From assembly GCA_963664935.2 (NCBI GenBank), contig CAXXSE010000007.1, positions 1,922,001-1,986,000 of the forward strand: DNA of 64,000 bases, read 5' to 3'. Below, piece after piece: positions 27,174-36,661 of this stretch. The DNA comes from G963664935 sp963664935. Lineage in GTDB: Bacteria > Pseudomonadota > Gammaproteobacteria > Methylococcales > G963664935. A program made the translations under genes and the position numbers. How positions within the stretch are numbered: the stretch's first letter is position 1; every line of letters starts with the position of its first letter. Under the pieces are notes generated by a model that searched no databases, was not told the origin of the DNA, and saw nothing but the letters and a program-made list of their open reading frames with translations.

Positions 27174-27722
27174 ATGGCGACGAGTACCGTTTACCATCAA
27201 ATTGAATCGGTTTTGTTATCCCATAACACAATCATGAGTATCGCCGAAGCCCATGGGACCCTGTCTGGAATATTGTGCGCCGATATGCGGGCGGAGATTG
27301 ATCGATGGTTGGGGGAAGTGTTTGACGATGAGGCTGGTGACATAATCGGAGACGATAGAATGACCCTGGTGACGTTTTTTGACGAGACGCGAAATCGGCT
27401 GGATGGAGCCTACTTCGAGTTTGAATTGGCTTTACCCGATGACGATGCGCCTCTAAACCAAAGAACCACTGCATTGAGCGATTGGTGCCGAGGGTTTCTC
27501 TTCGGATTAGGATTAGGTTTCGAATCCGAGCAAGGTCACTGGTCATGCGATTGCAAAGATATTTTGCGCGATATCGCTGAAATTTCCCGACTCGATACCG
27601 GAGAGGAAAGCGAAGAGAATGAAGAGGCGTTGATGGAATTGACCGAATACCTGCGCGTGGGCATACAGCTTATCCACAGCGAATTGCAAAGCCCTTCCGA
27701 AAAACCACAGGTGTTGCATTAG
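27174..27722 (+). CDS. ygfB: UPF0149 family protein YgfB
   Basis: This 182-residue cytoplasmic protein is of the YgfB/YecA-like UPF0149 family. The opening (SIAEAHGTLSGILCA) and the centre (DWCRGFLFGLGLG) are the family's most conserved segments, and the C-terminus is acidic. A broad biochemical role is not established. As in Escherichia coli and relatives, it precedes pepP, ubiH and ubiI on the same strand; the gap to pepP is 6 bp, so they form one operon. The start at 27174 has AGGCAAAGTAA just upstream. Confidence 0.92.
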   Translation: MATSTVYHQIESVLLSHNTIMSIAEAHGTLSGILCADMRAEIDRWLGEVFDDEAGDIIGDDRMTLVTFFDETRNRLDGAYFEFELALPDDDAPLNQRTTALSDWCRGFLFGLGLGFESEQGHWSCDCKDILRDIAEISRLDTGEESEENEEALMELTEYLRVGIQLIHSELQSPSEKPQVLH

Positions 27723-27728
27723 CAAATA

Positions 27729-29042
27729 ATGATGGCGATTACCAAAAACGAGTTTAAACGCCGGCGCAAAGAACTATTGCGAACCCTCGGCAAAGGAAAT
27801 ATTGCAATTGTCACCAGCGCGCCGGAACAAGTGCGTAACCGTGATATAGAGTTTCCTTACCGTCAGGACAGCGATTTTTTCTATTTAACGGGTTTCAACG
27901 AACCCGAGTCGATTGCGGTTTTTCTACCCGGAAGAAAGCAGGGTGAATATATTCTATTCTGCCGCGAATTCGATTCGGAAAAAGCATTGTGGACCGGAGC
28001 ATTCACCGGATTGAATGGTGCGCGCGAAACCTATGGGGCCGACGATGCATTTCCCATTGATGACATCGACGATATCCTCCCCGGAATGCTGGAAAATCGG
28101 GAACGTGTTTATTACCCAATGGGACGGGATCCCGAATTCGATCAAACTTTGATGGTATGGGTCAACCAATTGCGCGCTCAAGCCCGCTCCGGCATTAACC
28201 CGCCTATCGAATTTGTGTCCTTGGATCATATTCTCCACGACATGCGGCTTTTTAAAAGCTCAGCCGAGGTGCGGATCATGCAAAAAGCCGCGAACGTTTC
28301 CGCTCTGGCGCATAAACGGGCGATGCAAACATGCAAGCCGGGAATGTATGAGTACCAGATTGAAGCGGAAATTCTCCACGAATTTATGTGCCATGGCTTG
28401 AAATCGGCTGCGTATCCCTCAATAGTCGCTGGCGGAGTCAATGCGTGCGTGCTTCATTATACCGCCAACGCTCATCAACTAAGCGATGGCGATTTATTGC
28501 TAATCGATGCCGGTGTCGAGCATGAGAATTACGCATCGGATATCACCCGCACGTTTCCGGTCAATGGTAGATTTTCCGACCCCCAGCGATTGCTTTACCA
28601 ATTGGTTTTGGATGCACAGGCGGCGGCAATCGAAAAAGTCAAACCGGATAATCATTGGAACGAGCCCCACGAAGCGGCGGTGAAAGTTTTGACCAAAGGA
28701 TTGGTTAAACTGGGATTATTAAAAGGCCGGGTATCCAAGCTGATTAAAGATGAAGCGTATAAACCTTTTTATATGCATAGAACGGGTCATTGGCTGGGGA
28801 TGGATGTCCACGACGTCGGCGATTATAAAATTGATGGCCAATGGCGGGTACTCGAACCGGGAATGGCGTTGACCGTGGAGCCAGGACTCTACATTCCGAA
28901 AAATTGTAGAACCGTGGAAAGCCAATGGCGGGGGATTGGCATACGGATTGAGGATGACCTGTTGGTGACCAAAACAGGAAATAAAGTCTTGTCATCGGCG
29001 ATTCCAAAGTCGGTTTCCGAAATTGAATCCCTGATGCAATAG
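27729..29042 (+). CDS. pepP: Xaa-Pro aminopeptidase
   Basis: This 437-residue cytoplasmic metallopeptidase removes N-terminal residues ahead of proline. The N-terminal creatinase-like domain includes RQDSDFFYLTGFNEPES (about 43-59). The pita-bread catalytic domain has the metal ligands D and D in LIDAGVEHENYASDITRTFP, H in HRTGHWLGMDVHDVG, and E residues in VEPGLYIP and GIGIRIEDD. Length and motif order are normal. An in-frame ATG at 27732 is an alternative start. It is the second gene of the ygfB-pepP-ubiH-ubiI operon, with ubiH starting 8 bp downstream. Confidence 0.95.
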   Translation: MMAITKNEFKRRRKELLRTLGKGNIAIVTSAPEQVRNRDIEFPYRQDSDFFYLTGFNEPESIAVFLPGRKQGEYILFCREFDSEKALWTGAFTGLNGARETYGADDAFPIDDIDDILPGMLENRERVYYPMGRDPEFDQTLMVWVNQLRAQARSGINPPIEFVSLDHILHDMRLFKSSAEVRIMQKAANVSALAHKRAMQTCKPGMYEYQIEAEILHEFMCHGLKSAAYPSIVAGGVNACVLHYTANAHQLSDGDLLLIDAGVEHENYASDITRTFPVNGRFSDPQRLLYQLVLDAQAAAIEKVKPDNHWNEPHEAAVKVLTKGLVKLGLLKGRVSKLIKDEAYKPFYMHRTGHWLGMDVHDVGDYKIDGQWRVLEPGMALTVEPGLYIPKNCRTVESQWRGIGIRIEDDLLVTKTGNKVLSSAIPKSVSEIESLMQ

Positions 29043-29050
29043 GCTTTATT

Positions 29051-30271
29051 ATGGTAAACGATTACGATGTATTAATCGTCGGCGGGGGATTGGCTGGTGG
29101 CAGTTTAGCTTTGGCTTTGCGCTCATCGTGCTTGAGTGTTGCCGTTGTCGAAGCGGTTAGCGATGACCGGAGACAATCGTCGCCAGCGGGTAACAGGGCG
29201 CTGGCATTGTCATATGGCGCCAAGCGCTTACTGGATCAGTTGGGCCTTTGGGCCGAGGTAAAATCGCATGCCGTGCCGATAAAAACTATCCATATTTCCG
29301 ACCGTGGTCATTTTGGGAAAACCCGGCTATTCGCGGAAGACGAGGGTGTCGATGCGCTAGGTTATGTGGCGACGGCTCGAAACCTTGAGGACAGTATTTC
29401 AAGCGCATTAAATGCGTCGAACCTGAAGCGGATCTGCCCCGCCCGATTGATTGGCATGCAATCGGGTCCCGAGTCGGTGTGCGTCAGTTTGAAACAAGGC
29501 GATGAACATATAAATTTGAACGCTGGTCTGGTGGTTGGCGCCGACGGAGGTAATTCGACGGTTCGACGCCTGGCTAATATCTCCGAACATACGCGCGACT
29601 ACGGTCAAACCGCGCTAATCGCCGTCGTCAAACCCGAGATCGATCCTGATTTCACGGCCTACGAACGCTTCACGGCCTCAGGTCAGCTGGCGTTTTTACC
29701 CACCGAAGAGGGATGCTGCTCGGTCATTTGGACCCAAAAAAGCGAAGATGCGGAATCCATGGCGACCTTGTCCGATCCCGCGTTTATTCAGGCGCTTCAA
29801 AGCGCATTCGGCGATTGGCTGGGCGATCTAAAGTATTGCGGATCCCGTGGCGCATTCCCCTTAAAACTGGTGCAAGCCGATTCCATGGTTTCCGAACGAA
29901 CGGTGCTAGTTGGAAATGCGGTGCACCAGTTGCACCCGATTGCCGGGCAAGGGCTTAACTTGGGGCTACGGGATATCGCGGTTCTGGCGGAAATGTTAAT
30001 AGAAAATGGTGGAGTGGCTAAAGATCCTGGCGCGAGCGATCTGCTACATCGTTTCGCGAAAATTCGAAAGGCGGATCACGACCGAGTCATCGATTTTACC
30101 GATGGTTTGGTCAACATTTTTTCAAACGACTGGCTTCCCTTGGCGGCAGTCCGAAATTTCGGATTATTAAGTCTTGATTGTTTACCGTGGGCGAAGCATG
30201 TCATTGCCCGCTATTCCATGGGCTTGGGTGGCAGAATGCCTCGTTTGACGCCTTCGAGTTTGTCGTCATGA
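29051..30271 (+). CDS. ubiH: Ubiquinone biosynthesis flavin hydroxylase UbiH
   Basis: This 406-residue FAD-dependent monooxygenase hydroxylates an aromatic ring position during ubiquinone synthesis (in E. coli, 2-polyprenyl-6-methoxyphenol). The FAD-binding start VLIVGGGLAGGSLALAL carries GxGxxG-like spacing, GADGGNSTVR is the DG motif, and VLVGNAVHQLHPIAGQGLNL is the conserved GD-like FAD ribityl motif (with GN replacing GD). Length is typical. The adjacent paralogue ubiI starts within the stop codon (ATGA at 30268-30271). The order after pepP fixes the assignment to UbiH over the sister hydroxylase. Confidence 0.92.
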   Translation: MVNDYDVLIVGGGLAGGSLALALRSSCLSVAVVEAVSDDRRQSSPAGNRALALSYGAKRLLDQLGLWAEVKSHAVPIKTIHISDRGHFGKTRLFAEDEGVDALGYVATARNLEDSISSALNASNLKRICPARLIGMQSGPESVCVSLKQGDEHINLNAGLVVGADGGNSTVRRLANISEHTRDYGQTALIAVVKPEIDPDFTAYERFTASGQLAFLPTEEGCCSVIWTQKSEDAESMATLSDPAFIQALQSAFGDWLGDLKYCGSRGAFPLKLVQADSMVSERTVLVGNAVHQLHPIAGQGLNLGLRDIAVLAEMLIENGGVAKDPGASDLLHRFAKIRKADHDRVIDFTDGLVNIFSNDWLPLAAVRNFGLLSLDCLPWAKHVIARYSMGLGGRMPRLTPSSLSS

Positions 30272-31494
30272 CGGATTTTCTTGATTGCGACGTGGCGATT
30301 GCCGGGGGCGGCATGGTTGGCGCAACGTTGGCCTGCATTCTAGCCCGGGGCGGCGTCCGCGTCGGGCTTTTTGAATCCCGTGAGCCGGAGCGGGATTGGG
30401 ACGAACACTCCGTTGATCTTCGGGTTTCGGCTTTAACCTTGTCATCGCAAAATATTTTTGAGACCCTCGATGTTTGGGACGATATGGTCAAATACGGTGT
30501 CAGTCCCTACCGGCAAATGCGGGTTTGGGATTTTGAAGGAGAAGGCGAATTAAATTTCGACGGCGCCGATGCCGGTTTCGATATCATGGGGCATATCGTT
30601 GAAAATCGGGTCACGGTAGCGGTGCTATGGGAATCGTTGGAACACATGCCAAGCGTCACCCTTTTTTGCCCGGCGCGGATTACCGATCTACAGCGTTACG
30701 ACGATTTCGCGATACTACGCCTTGAAGATGGCCGCAATATAAAAACCCAACTTATCGTCGGCGCCGACGGAAAATCTTCGGCTATTCGCGATCTCGCGGG
30801 AATCAAAGTCGGTGGTTGGCCGTACCGGCAAGATGCATTGGTCACCACCGTTACGACCAGTGGGAATCATCGGCAAACAGCGTATCAACGGTTTTTGCCC
30901 ACCGGACCTCTGGCATTTCTACCCTTATCGAACGGCGATTGTTCCATCGTTTGGTCGGCCAACACCGAAATCACGAAAAAAAATATTGCCTTAGACCAAC
31001 AGGATTTCCTCTACGAATTAGAAAAAGCATCGTCGGGAAAGTTAGGGAAAATCGAAGATTGTGGGAAAAGGGTTTCATTTCCCCTCGGCTTGCAGTTCGC
31101 CAAGGAATATACAGGCGAGCGGGTCGCATTAATCGGTGATGCGATTCACGCAGTGCATCCTCTGGCGGGACAAGGCGCAAACCTTGGCCTGCTCGATGCA
31201 GCCGCGCTCGGAGAACTGGTATTGCAAGCCCATGATCGACAAAGCTCCATCGCCAGCCCCCACGTATTACGCCGATACGAACGCTGGCGCAAGGGCGATA
31301 ATTTGGCGATGCTCGGGGCTTTGGATGTGCTAAAACGCACTTACGGCATATCTTCGCCGCTCATCAATCAGGCACGGGCTTTGGGCATGAATCTGATAAA
31401 CAAAACGCTTCCGGTCAAAAACTATTTTAACCGCTACGCTATGGGGTTAAGGAAGGATTTGCCGGGGCTTGCTTATGGGAAACCTTGTTGGTAG
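30268..31494 (+). CDS. ubiI: Ubiquinone biosynthesis flavin hydroxylase UbiI/VisC-like
   Basis: A 408-residue FAD monooxygenase from the ATG at 30268, chosen because it overlaps the ubiH stop codon (ATGA) and directly precedes the FAD-binding start VAIAGGGMVGATLACILARG. The reading open to 30178 is too long for the family. GADGKSSAIR and VALIGDAIHAVHPLAGQGAN are the DG and GD motifs. In E. coli UbiI hydroxylates ring carbon 5 in the ubiquinone pathway. The order ubiH-ubiI after pepP matches the E. coli visC locus. The last gene of the operon; 41 bp downstream lies the end of the oppositely oriented TPR gene. Confidence 0.9.
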   Translation: MTDFLDCDVAIAGGGMVGATLACILARGGVRVGLFESREPERDWDEHSVDLRVSALTLSSQNIFETLDVWDDMVKYGVSPYRQMRVWDFEGEGELNFDGADAGFDIMGHIVENRVTVAVLWESLEHMPSVTLFCPARITDLQRYDDFAILRLEDGRNIKTQLIVGADGKSSAIRDLAGIKVGGWPYRQDALVTTVTTSGNHRQTAYQRFLPTGPLAFLPLSNGDCSIVWSANTEITKKNIALDQQDFLYELEKASSGKLGKIEDCGKRVSFPLGLQFAKEYTGERVALIGDAIHAVHPLAGQGANLGLLDAAALGELVLQAHDRQSSIASPHVLRRYERWRKGDNLAMLGALDVLKRTYGISSPLINQARALGMNLINKTLPVKNYFNRYAMGLRKDLPGLAYGKPCW

Positions 31495-31535
31495 AAGGAC
31501 ATCGCTACATCATAAATAAAACCGTCTGCTTTTCC

Positions 31536-34055
31536 TTACTTATCACGGCAACGAGAGCGCATTGCTTTGAAAATGTCATGGACCTCTGAGAACTCGCGTA
31601 TGCCCGGAAAGATTTCTATTAGCCGCTTTCCAATTTTCAAGCCTTCGTCGACATAAACCAAAGCGCGGGCTGTCTGTTCTTGGGCTAAAAAATGATTCGC
31701 GATATTGAATAACGACACGGACAGATCCCGGAGCGACTCCGGGGTTTGCCCGAGGATGTCATTGAGCCGTCTACAGATCGCCAGACTTTCTTCATAGGCC
31801 TTGAGGGCATCGTCGAATCGCCCCTGTGTGTTGGCGATGTCGCCGACCTTATTGAGCGATATGGACAGATCCCGGAGCGACTCCGGGGTTTGCCCGAGGA
31901 TGTCATTGAGCCGTCTACAGATCGCCAGACTTTCTTCATAGGCCTTGAGGGCATCGTCGAATCGCCCCTGTGTGTTGGCGATGTCGCCGACCTTATTGAG
32001 CGATATGGACAGATCCCGGAGCGACTCCGGGGTTTGCCCGAGGATGTCATTGAGCCGTCTACAGATCGCCAGACTTTCTTCATAGGCCTTGAGGGCATCG
32101 TCGAATCGCCCCTGTGTGTTGGCGATGTCGCCGACCTTATTGAGCGATATGGACAGATCCCGGAGCGACTCCGGGGTTTGCCCGAGGATGTCATTGAGCC
32201 GTCTACAGATCGCCAGACTTTCTTCATAGGCCTTGAGGGCATCGTCGAATCGCCCCTGTGTGTTGGCGATGTCGCCGACCTTATTGAGCGATATGGACAG
32301 ATCCCGGAGCGACTCCGGGGTTTGCCCGAGGATGTCATTGAGCCGTCTACAGATCGCCAGACTTTCTTCATAGGCCTTGAGGGCATCGTCGAATCGCCCC
32401 TGTGTGTTGGCGATGTCGCCGACCTTATTGAGCGATATGGACAGATCCCGGAGCGACTCCGGGGTTTGCCCGAGGATGTCATTGAGCCGTCTACAGATCG
32501 CCAGACTTTCTTCATAGGCCTTGAGGGCATCGTCGAATCGCCCCTGTGTGTTGGCGATGTCGCCGACCTTATTGAGCGATATGGACAGATCCCGGAGCGA
32601 CTCCGGGGTTTGCCCGAGGATGTCATTGAGCCGTCTACAGATCGCCAGACTTTCTTCATAGGCCTTGAGGGCATCGTCGAATCGCCCCTGTGTGTTGGCG
32701 ATGTCGCCGACCTTATTGAGCGATATGGACAGATCCCGGAGCGACTCCGGGGTTTGCCCGAGGATGTCATTGAGCCGTCTACAGATCGCCAGACTTTCTT
32801 CATAGGCCTTGAGGGCATCGTCGAATCGCCCCTGTGTGTTGGCGATGTCGCCGACCTTATTGAGCGATATGGACAGATCCCGGAGCGACTCCGGGGTTTG
32901 CCCGAGGATGTCATTGAGCCGTCTACAGATCGCCAGACTTTCTTCATAGGCCTTGAGGGCATCGTCGAATCGCCCCTGTGTGTTGGCGATGTCGCCGACC
33001 TTATTGAGCGATACGGACAGATCCCGGAGCGACTCCGGGGTTTGCCCGAGGATGTCATTGAGCCGTCTTCTGATCGCCAGACTTTCTTCATAGGCCTTGA
33101 GGGCATCGTCGAATCGCCCCTGTGTGTTGGCGATGTCGCCGACCTTATTGAGCGATACGGACAGATCCCGGAGCGACTCCGGGGTTTGCCCGAGGATGTC
33201 ATTGAGCCGTCTTCTGATCGCCAGACTTTCTTCATAGGCCTTGAGGGCATCGTCGAATCGCCCCTGTGTGTTGGCGATGTCGCCGACCTTTTCCAGGGAT
33301 ACGGACAGGTCCCGGAGCGACTCCGAAGATTTGTTTATTTCCCGCGATTGCTTCAATGCATAATCCGCGGTTTCGGCTGCTTCAGCGAATCGGCCCAGTT
33401 TACTCAAAACATCCGTTGCCCGAAGAGCGGCATGGATCACGTTTTTGTTGATGTCTGGTTTATTCTTGATGCGATGCCATTCGTCCAGGATCGATTGCTG
33501 GGTGGCGGAAGCTGGAAACGCTGGTTCATGGTGCTTCGGGGTTGCCGGTTCTTGTTTTTCCACTGCCTCATCGGGAATCACGGTTTGCAGGGTTTCACTG
33601 AAGGTCCGAATCGACCATAGATCGGGAATTAAGGAACGGCATTGTTGCTGAAACGTTGCCGGAAACACAAAGATCAATGGGTGATGAATTTTGTCGCGCA
33701 ACCGATCGCGGCGTTCGTTCAATCTGAGCAAAAGCTGCGCATAATCTTCCAATGTTTCCGCCGACACATAGCGATTGAGTTCCAGCCAAACAGGGGTGTC
33801 TTGAACCTGCGCGGTCTCCGATAACAGTGTATCCAGGGTTTGTTCCACCCATTTCGGTTGGCCGCGATCGAATTCGATACAACTTAATTTTCGGACGTGG
33901 CCCAAAAGATATTGTTCGACGCGTTTGCGGAGAAAGACGGTATTCGGGTAGTCGTCAATAAACAAAAACACCAGTACAAAGCCATCGGACCACTCGATAT
34001 GCTGCCGAAGTTCCAGCCAAAGCAGTTCAATCGTCGGATGCGATTTTACGGTCAT
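31536..34055 (-). CDS. Large TPR protein with distinct N-terminal domain, partner of the ATPase upstream
   Basis: This 839-residue soluble protein of unknown function has three parts. Residues 1-190 form a globular domain containing FVLVFLFIDDYPNTVFLRKR, DTPVWLELNRYV, LLRLNERRDRLRDK and IHHPLIFVFPATFQ; I recognise similar N-termini in TPR proteins tied to STAND-like ATPases, where they look like inactive P-loop or effector-adaptor domains. Residues about 195-250 are a linker and start of helical repeats. Residues about 252-779 are eleven 48-residue TPR-type repeats (NKVGDIANTQGRFDDALKAY, then EESLAICRRLND), almost identical to one another, before a divergent last unit. The start overlaps the upstream ATPase gene by 29 nt, indicating coupled expression. 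No signal peptide or membrane segment is seen. Confidence 0.7.
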   Translation of the reverse strand: MTVKSHPTIELLWLELRQHIEWSDGFVLVFLFIDDYPNTVFLRKRVEQYLLGHVRKLSCIEFDRGQPKWVEQTLDTLLSETAQVQDTPVWLELNRYVSAETLEDYAQLLLRLNERRDRLRDKIHHPLIFVFPATFQQQCRSLIPDLWSIRTFSETLQTVIPDEAVEKQEPATPKHHEPAFPASATQQSILDEWHRIKNKPDINKNVIHAALRATDVLSKLGRFAEAAETADYALKQSREINKSSESLRDLSVSLEKVGDIANTQGRFDDALKAYEESLAIRRRLNDILGQTPESLRDLSVSLNKVGDIANTQGRFDDALKAYEESLAIRRRLNDILGQTPESLRDLSVSLNKVGDIANTQGRFDDALKAYEESLAICRRLNDILGQTPESLRDLSISLNKVGDIANTQGRFDDALKAYEESLAICRRLNDILGQTPESLRDLSISLNKVGDIANTQGRFDDALKAYEESLAICRRLNDILGQTPESLRDLSISLNKVGDIANTQGRFDDALKAYEESLAICRRLNDILGQTPESLRDLSISLNKVGDIANTQGRFDDALKAYEESLAICRRLNDILGQTPESLRDLSISLNKVGDIANTQGRFDDALKAYEESLAICRRLNDILGQTPESLRDLSISLNKVGDIANTQGRFDDALKAYEESLAICRRLNDILGQTPESLRDLSISLNKVGDIANTQGRFDDALKAYEESLAICRRLNDILGQTPESLRDLSISLNKVGDIANTQGRFDDALKAYEESLAICRRLNDILGQTPESLRDLSVSLFNIANHFLAQEQTARALVYVDEGLKIGKRLIEIFPGIREFSEVHDIFKAMRSRCRDK
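31717..33300. repeat. Eleven tandem 144-bp repeats inside the TPR gene
   Basis: The period is 144 bp (48 codons), for example GGGGTTTGCCCGAGGATGTC recurring at 31741, 31885 and 32029. Nine units are essentially identical at the base level; the two at the N-terminal side differ at a few positions (CGTCTTCTGATCG in place of CGTCTACAGATCG). Because the unit length is divisible by three and lacks stops in other frames, long spurious open frames run on both strands. Such uniformity implies recent duplication or gene conversion, and a copy number that may vary. Confidence 0.95.
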
Positions 34056-35370
34056 CCAACACTTTTATCCGATCGACTACGTATTCTTCAAGCAAAGGAT
34101 GAATATCGTACCAGTCGTCGCCATTACGATAATTGATAATCAGATTGTAATCGAATAAACGCCCCAATCGCGGGAGATCGTCGAGCGTATCGAGTTCGGC
34201 TTGCTTACTGAGTTTGACTTTGGACAGCCAGCGAACGTCATCGTCCGTAATCGGCAGCATACTGCGTTGAAGCGAGTCTTGAGCCTGTTCAATAATTGTA
34301 TCCGGAATGGGAAGATTTAGGGGCAGTTGGGTGCTGGCTTTGGTTACAGTTACGCGAACCAGATTGAAAAAATCTCGTAAATCACCGCCGCTTGCGAAGG
34401 CAAGCGTTTCCAGTTGGGTTTGTGTAAATAGCTCGCTTAGATCGTTTTCGTAGCGTTTTTCGAGGATATTTCGCAGTATACTAAGACCCGCATTGTCCTC
34501 TTTTCCGTTTTTACGACGGACATGAATACTCGGCAGTGTAACTTGGGGACTGCTTCCAAGGGTTCGGGTGATATTGGGCGCCGCGGTCGATAAGTACGGC
34601 GGAATACTGATCACCACATGCAACATCGGCATTCGCAGGTTTTCTCCATGTACGCTGAGAAGCCGGACGATACTATCGTGGACCTCGGACGCATTGGTAG
34701 CATGACCGCGAATTTGTTCAAAGGAATCGATGATAAATACGACTTGTTTGTCGGGGTCTCCGACCTTTTTGCGAAGTGCCGAAACTAACTGAGTGACGAA
34801 TCCTTGCGCTTGATCCACGAGTTGACTGACATGGCCTTTGATAGCTTGGTTGAGTTGCCGTTTAAAACTCGGATCGCGTTTAAGCTTAGATTTTATGCCG
34901 AGTCCAATGTCGGAAGGCGTTTTGAAATCGACGGATTCCAATTTGACTTCGGATTTCAAAAACTCGTTTAATCGCTGCCAATAGCCCTCGTGCAATTGGT
35001 CGAATCCCCAATCGTCCTTGGCGGATTGGGCAAGTCCGGCGATGGCCGCCAGTAAAAAATCCGAAATGTCGACGGGCTCGGAATCGTTCAAATAATCGAG
35101 AACATCAACGTTGAATACGATATAACCCGCATCGGTGAGATCCCGCTTCAGCCTGCGTAATTCGGTGCTCTTGCCGGTCCCACGCTGACCGCTGATCAGA
35201 TGCAGGCTTTCGGATTCGGCAAAGTCGATTCCGGTAAACAGTTCCGCTATGGGATCGCTGTTGGCCGAATCCTTAACGTATGGAACATAATATTGACTGT
35301 CGGGTTCAAGCGGTTGATCTTTCAGTGCTTGATAAAGCGCTTTCAGTTTGTCTTTTGGATTAGAAGGCAT
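34027..35370 (-). CDS. P-loop (STAND/AAA-like) ATPase paired with the TPR gene
   Basis: This 447-residue soluble protein has a clear nucleotide-binding domain: Walker A HLISGQRGTGKSTELRR (GQRGTGKST at 61-69) and Walker B QVVFIIDSFEQI (about 209-220). A sensor-like segment and a helical region follow (GGDLRDFFNLVRVTVTKAST, about 330). The C-terminus ends in a winged-helix-like part (RLFDYNLIINYRNGDDWYDI). This order resembles STAND or ATPase proteins used as molecular switches in bacterial conflict and signalling. The TPR gene starts inside its 3' end (29-nt overlap), so both products are probably made together. No nuclease or other effector domain is apparent in it. Confidence 0.75.
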   Translation of the reverse strand: MPSNPKDKLKALYQALKDQPLEPDSQYYVPYVKDSANSDPIAELFTGIDFAESESLHLISGQRGTGKSTELRRLKRDLTDAGYIVFNVDVLDYLNDSEPVDISDFLLAAIAGLAQSAKDDWGFDQLHEGYWQRLNEFLKSEVKLESVDFKTPSDIGLGIKSKLKRDPSFKRQLNQAIKGHVSQLVDQAQGFVTQLVSALRKKVGDPDKQVVFIIDSFEQIRGHATNASEVHDSIVRLLSVHGENLRMPMLHVVISIPPYLSTAAPNITRTLGSSPQVTLPSIHVRRKNGKEDNAGLSILRNILEKRYENDLSELFTQTQLETLAFASGGDLRDFFNLVRVTVTKASTQLPLNLPIPDTIIEQAQDSLQRSMLPITDDDVRWLSKVKLSKQAELDTLDDLPRLGRLFDYNLIINYRNGDDWYDIHPLLEEYVVDRIKVLDDRKIASDD

Positions 35371-35617
35371 CGATAGCTAAAACAATTTACAATAAAAGGA
35401 GCTTAATTCATTGATGCCATTAAGTCTATTGACTCCTAATGGAAAAAGCGATAGATCTATTCCATTTTTGCTCGTCTACCGATGATTGCCTTGGTGTCTC
35501 AATGGGCGATCCCATTTCCCCTCAAACAACGGCAATTTTCCGAAAAATGTTATGATTGGCCCGCAATATCCAAAAGAAATTTCTCAATCGGAAAACCAAA
35601 ATTTCAATAAATAACCC

Positions 35618-36631
35618 ATGTCCCAGATAATAGCCTTCCTAAACCCAAAGCTAACCACCACCAACGTGGGCGACTATTTTATCGAGGATAGTGTTAAACG
35701 AATATTAAAGTTTGATTCTGAGCGGAGCATCGATATCGATCCGAGAAAACCGATTGATGACGCTAGCCTTGACCGTATAAACGAGTGCGATGCCGCGGTT
35801 ATCGTCGGGACCAATTTATGGTATCGGCAAATCTACAAAGAAGGCCGATGGATGCTGTCCAAGGAGCAACTCAAAAAAATTCGTGTGCCTATAATTCCCC
35901 TGGGCATCGGGACTACCCGGCATAAAGGCGACGATAACGGATTTACGTCTGAATCCATCGAGATTCTCAAGTTGGTACACGGCAGTTGTCAAAAAGGCAG
36001 TGTCCGCGATATTCGAACACTCGAAGCACTTGAGCAGGCAGGGATATCCAATGCGGTTATGACCGGCTGTCCAACGCTTTTTCGAAGTTTGCATTCCGAG
36101 TGGAGGTTGAGAACGTCGAATTCAAATCGCCGTGTCGTAGTCACTGTCCGGAAGGGACAACGGGAGAACGTTCGTAAGCTCTATCAAACGCTGCAACATG
36201 CCGGTTGGAGTCCTATCGTTGCGGCGCAAAAGCAAAATGATAAATATTTTTGTCGATCAATCCCCTTTATTCAGCGTGCAATACCGGTTATTTACGAATT
36301 CGACATAAAACCATACCTAAAAATGATCGACGAAAGTTTCGGCGCCATCGGGTGGCGTTTACATGGGAATATGTTTCATTTGTCCTTAGGTAATCCGGCC
36401 GTCTTTTTTTCAAACTGTTCCAGAGCCCAATCCTTTTGCGAAGCATTCCACTTGCCGGTTATTGCGGCCGAAGATGGGGAGCGGGTCCCTGATCATGAGA
36501 TTGAAGAAGCCACGGAGAGATTGGAAGATCCGGCTGCTTTTAGTGGATTTAACGAAAGGTACCGGTATTTTTACCAAGAAATGGCCGACTTTTTGGATGC
36601 CAACAACCTTGAGCATCGACTGAACGTTTAA
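35618..36631 (+). CDS. Polysaccharide pyruvyl transferase family protein
   Basis: This 337-residue protein matches the family that transfers pyruvate ketals from phosphoenolpyruvate onto sugars of surface polysaccharides, and also includes enzymes with other glycan roles. The N-terminal TTTNVGDYFIEDSVKRIL segment (N-x-GD) and the C-terminal SFGAIGWRLHGNMFHLSLGN segment, with the conserved R-x-HG, are the family's two signatures. Other conserved pieces are VRDIRTLEALEQ and TGCPTLF. It opens the polysaccharide region and is divergently transcribed from the ATPase gene 247 bp away. Substrate sugar cannot be predicted. Confidence 0.82.
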   Translation: MSQIIAFLNPKLTTTNVGDYFIEDSVKRILKFDSERSIDIDPRKPIDDASLDRINECDAAVIVGTNLWYRQIYKEGRWMLSKEQLKKIRVPIIPLGIGTTRHKGDDNGFTSESIEILKLVHGSCQKGSVRDIRTLEALEQAGISNAVMTGCPTLFRSLHSEWRLRTSNSNRRVVVTVRKGQRENVRKLYQTLQHAGWSPIVAAQKQNDKYFCRSIPFIQRAIPVIYEFDIKPYLKMIDESFGAIGWRLHGNMFHLSLGNPAVFFSNCSRAQSFCEAFHLPVIAAEDGERVPDHEIEEATERLEDPAAFSGFNERYRYFYQEMADFLDANNLEHRLNV

Positions 36632-36661
36632 CCAGCAACCCCCTAAGAATGCTCCCCTTTC

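Noticed and set aside
31717..33300. CRISPR array
   Set aside because: The 144-bp repeats are contiguous and in frame with no unique spacers, and no Cas genes are nearby.
31746..33620. Long plus-strand and second minus-strand open frames over the tandem repeats
   Set aside because: They arise because the 144-bp unit has no stops in those frames; the coding frame is the one that continues into sensible non-repeat sequence and carries TPR-like residues.
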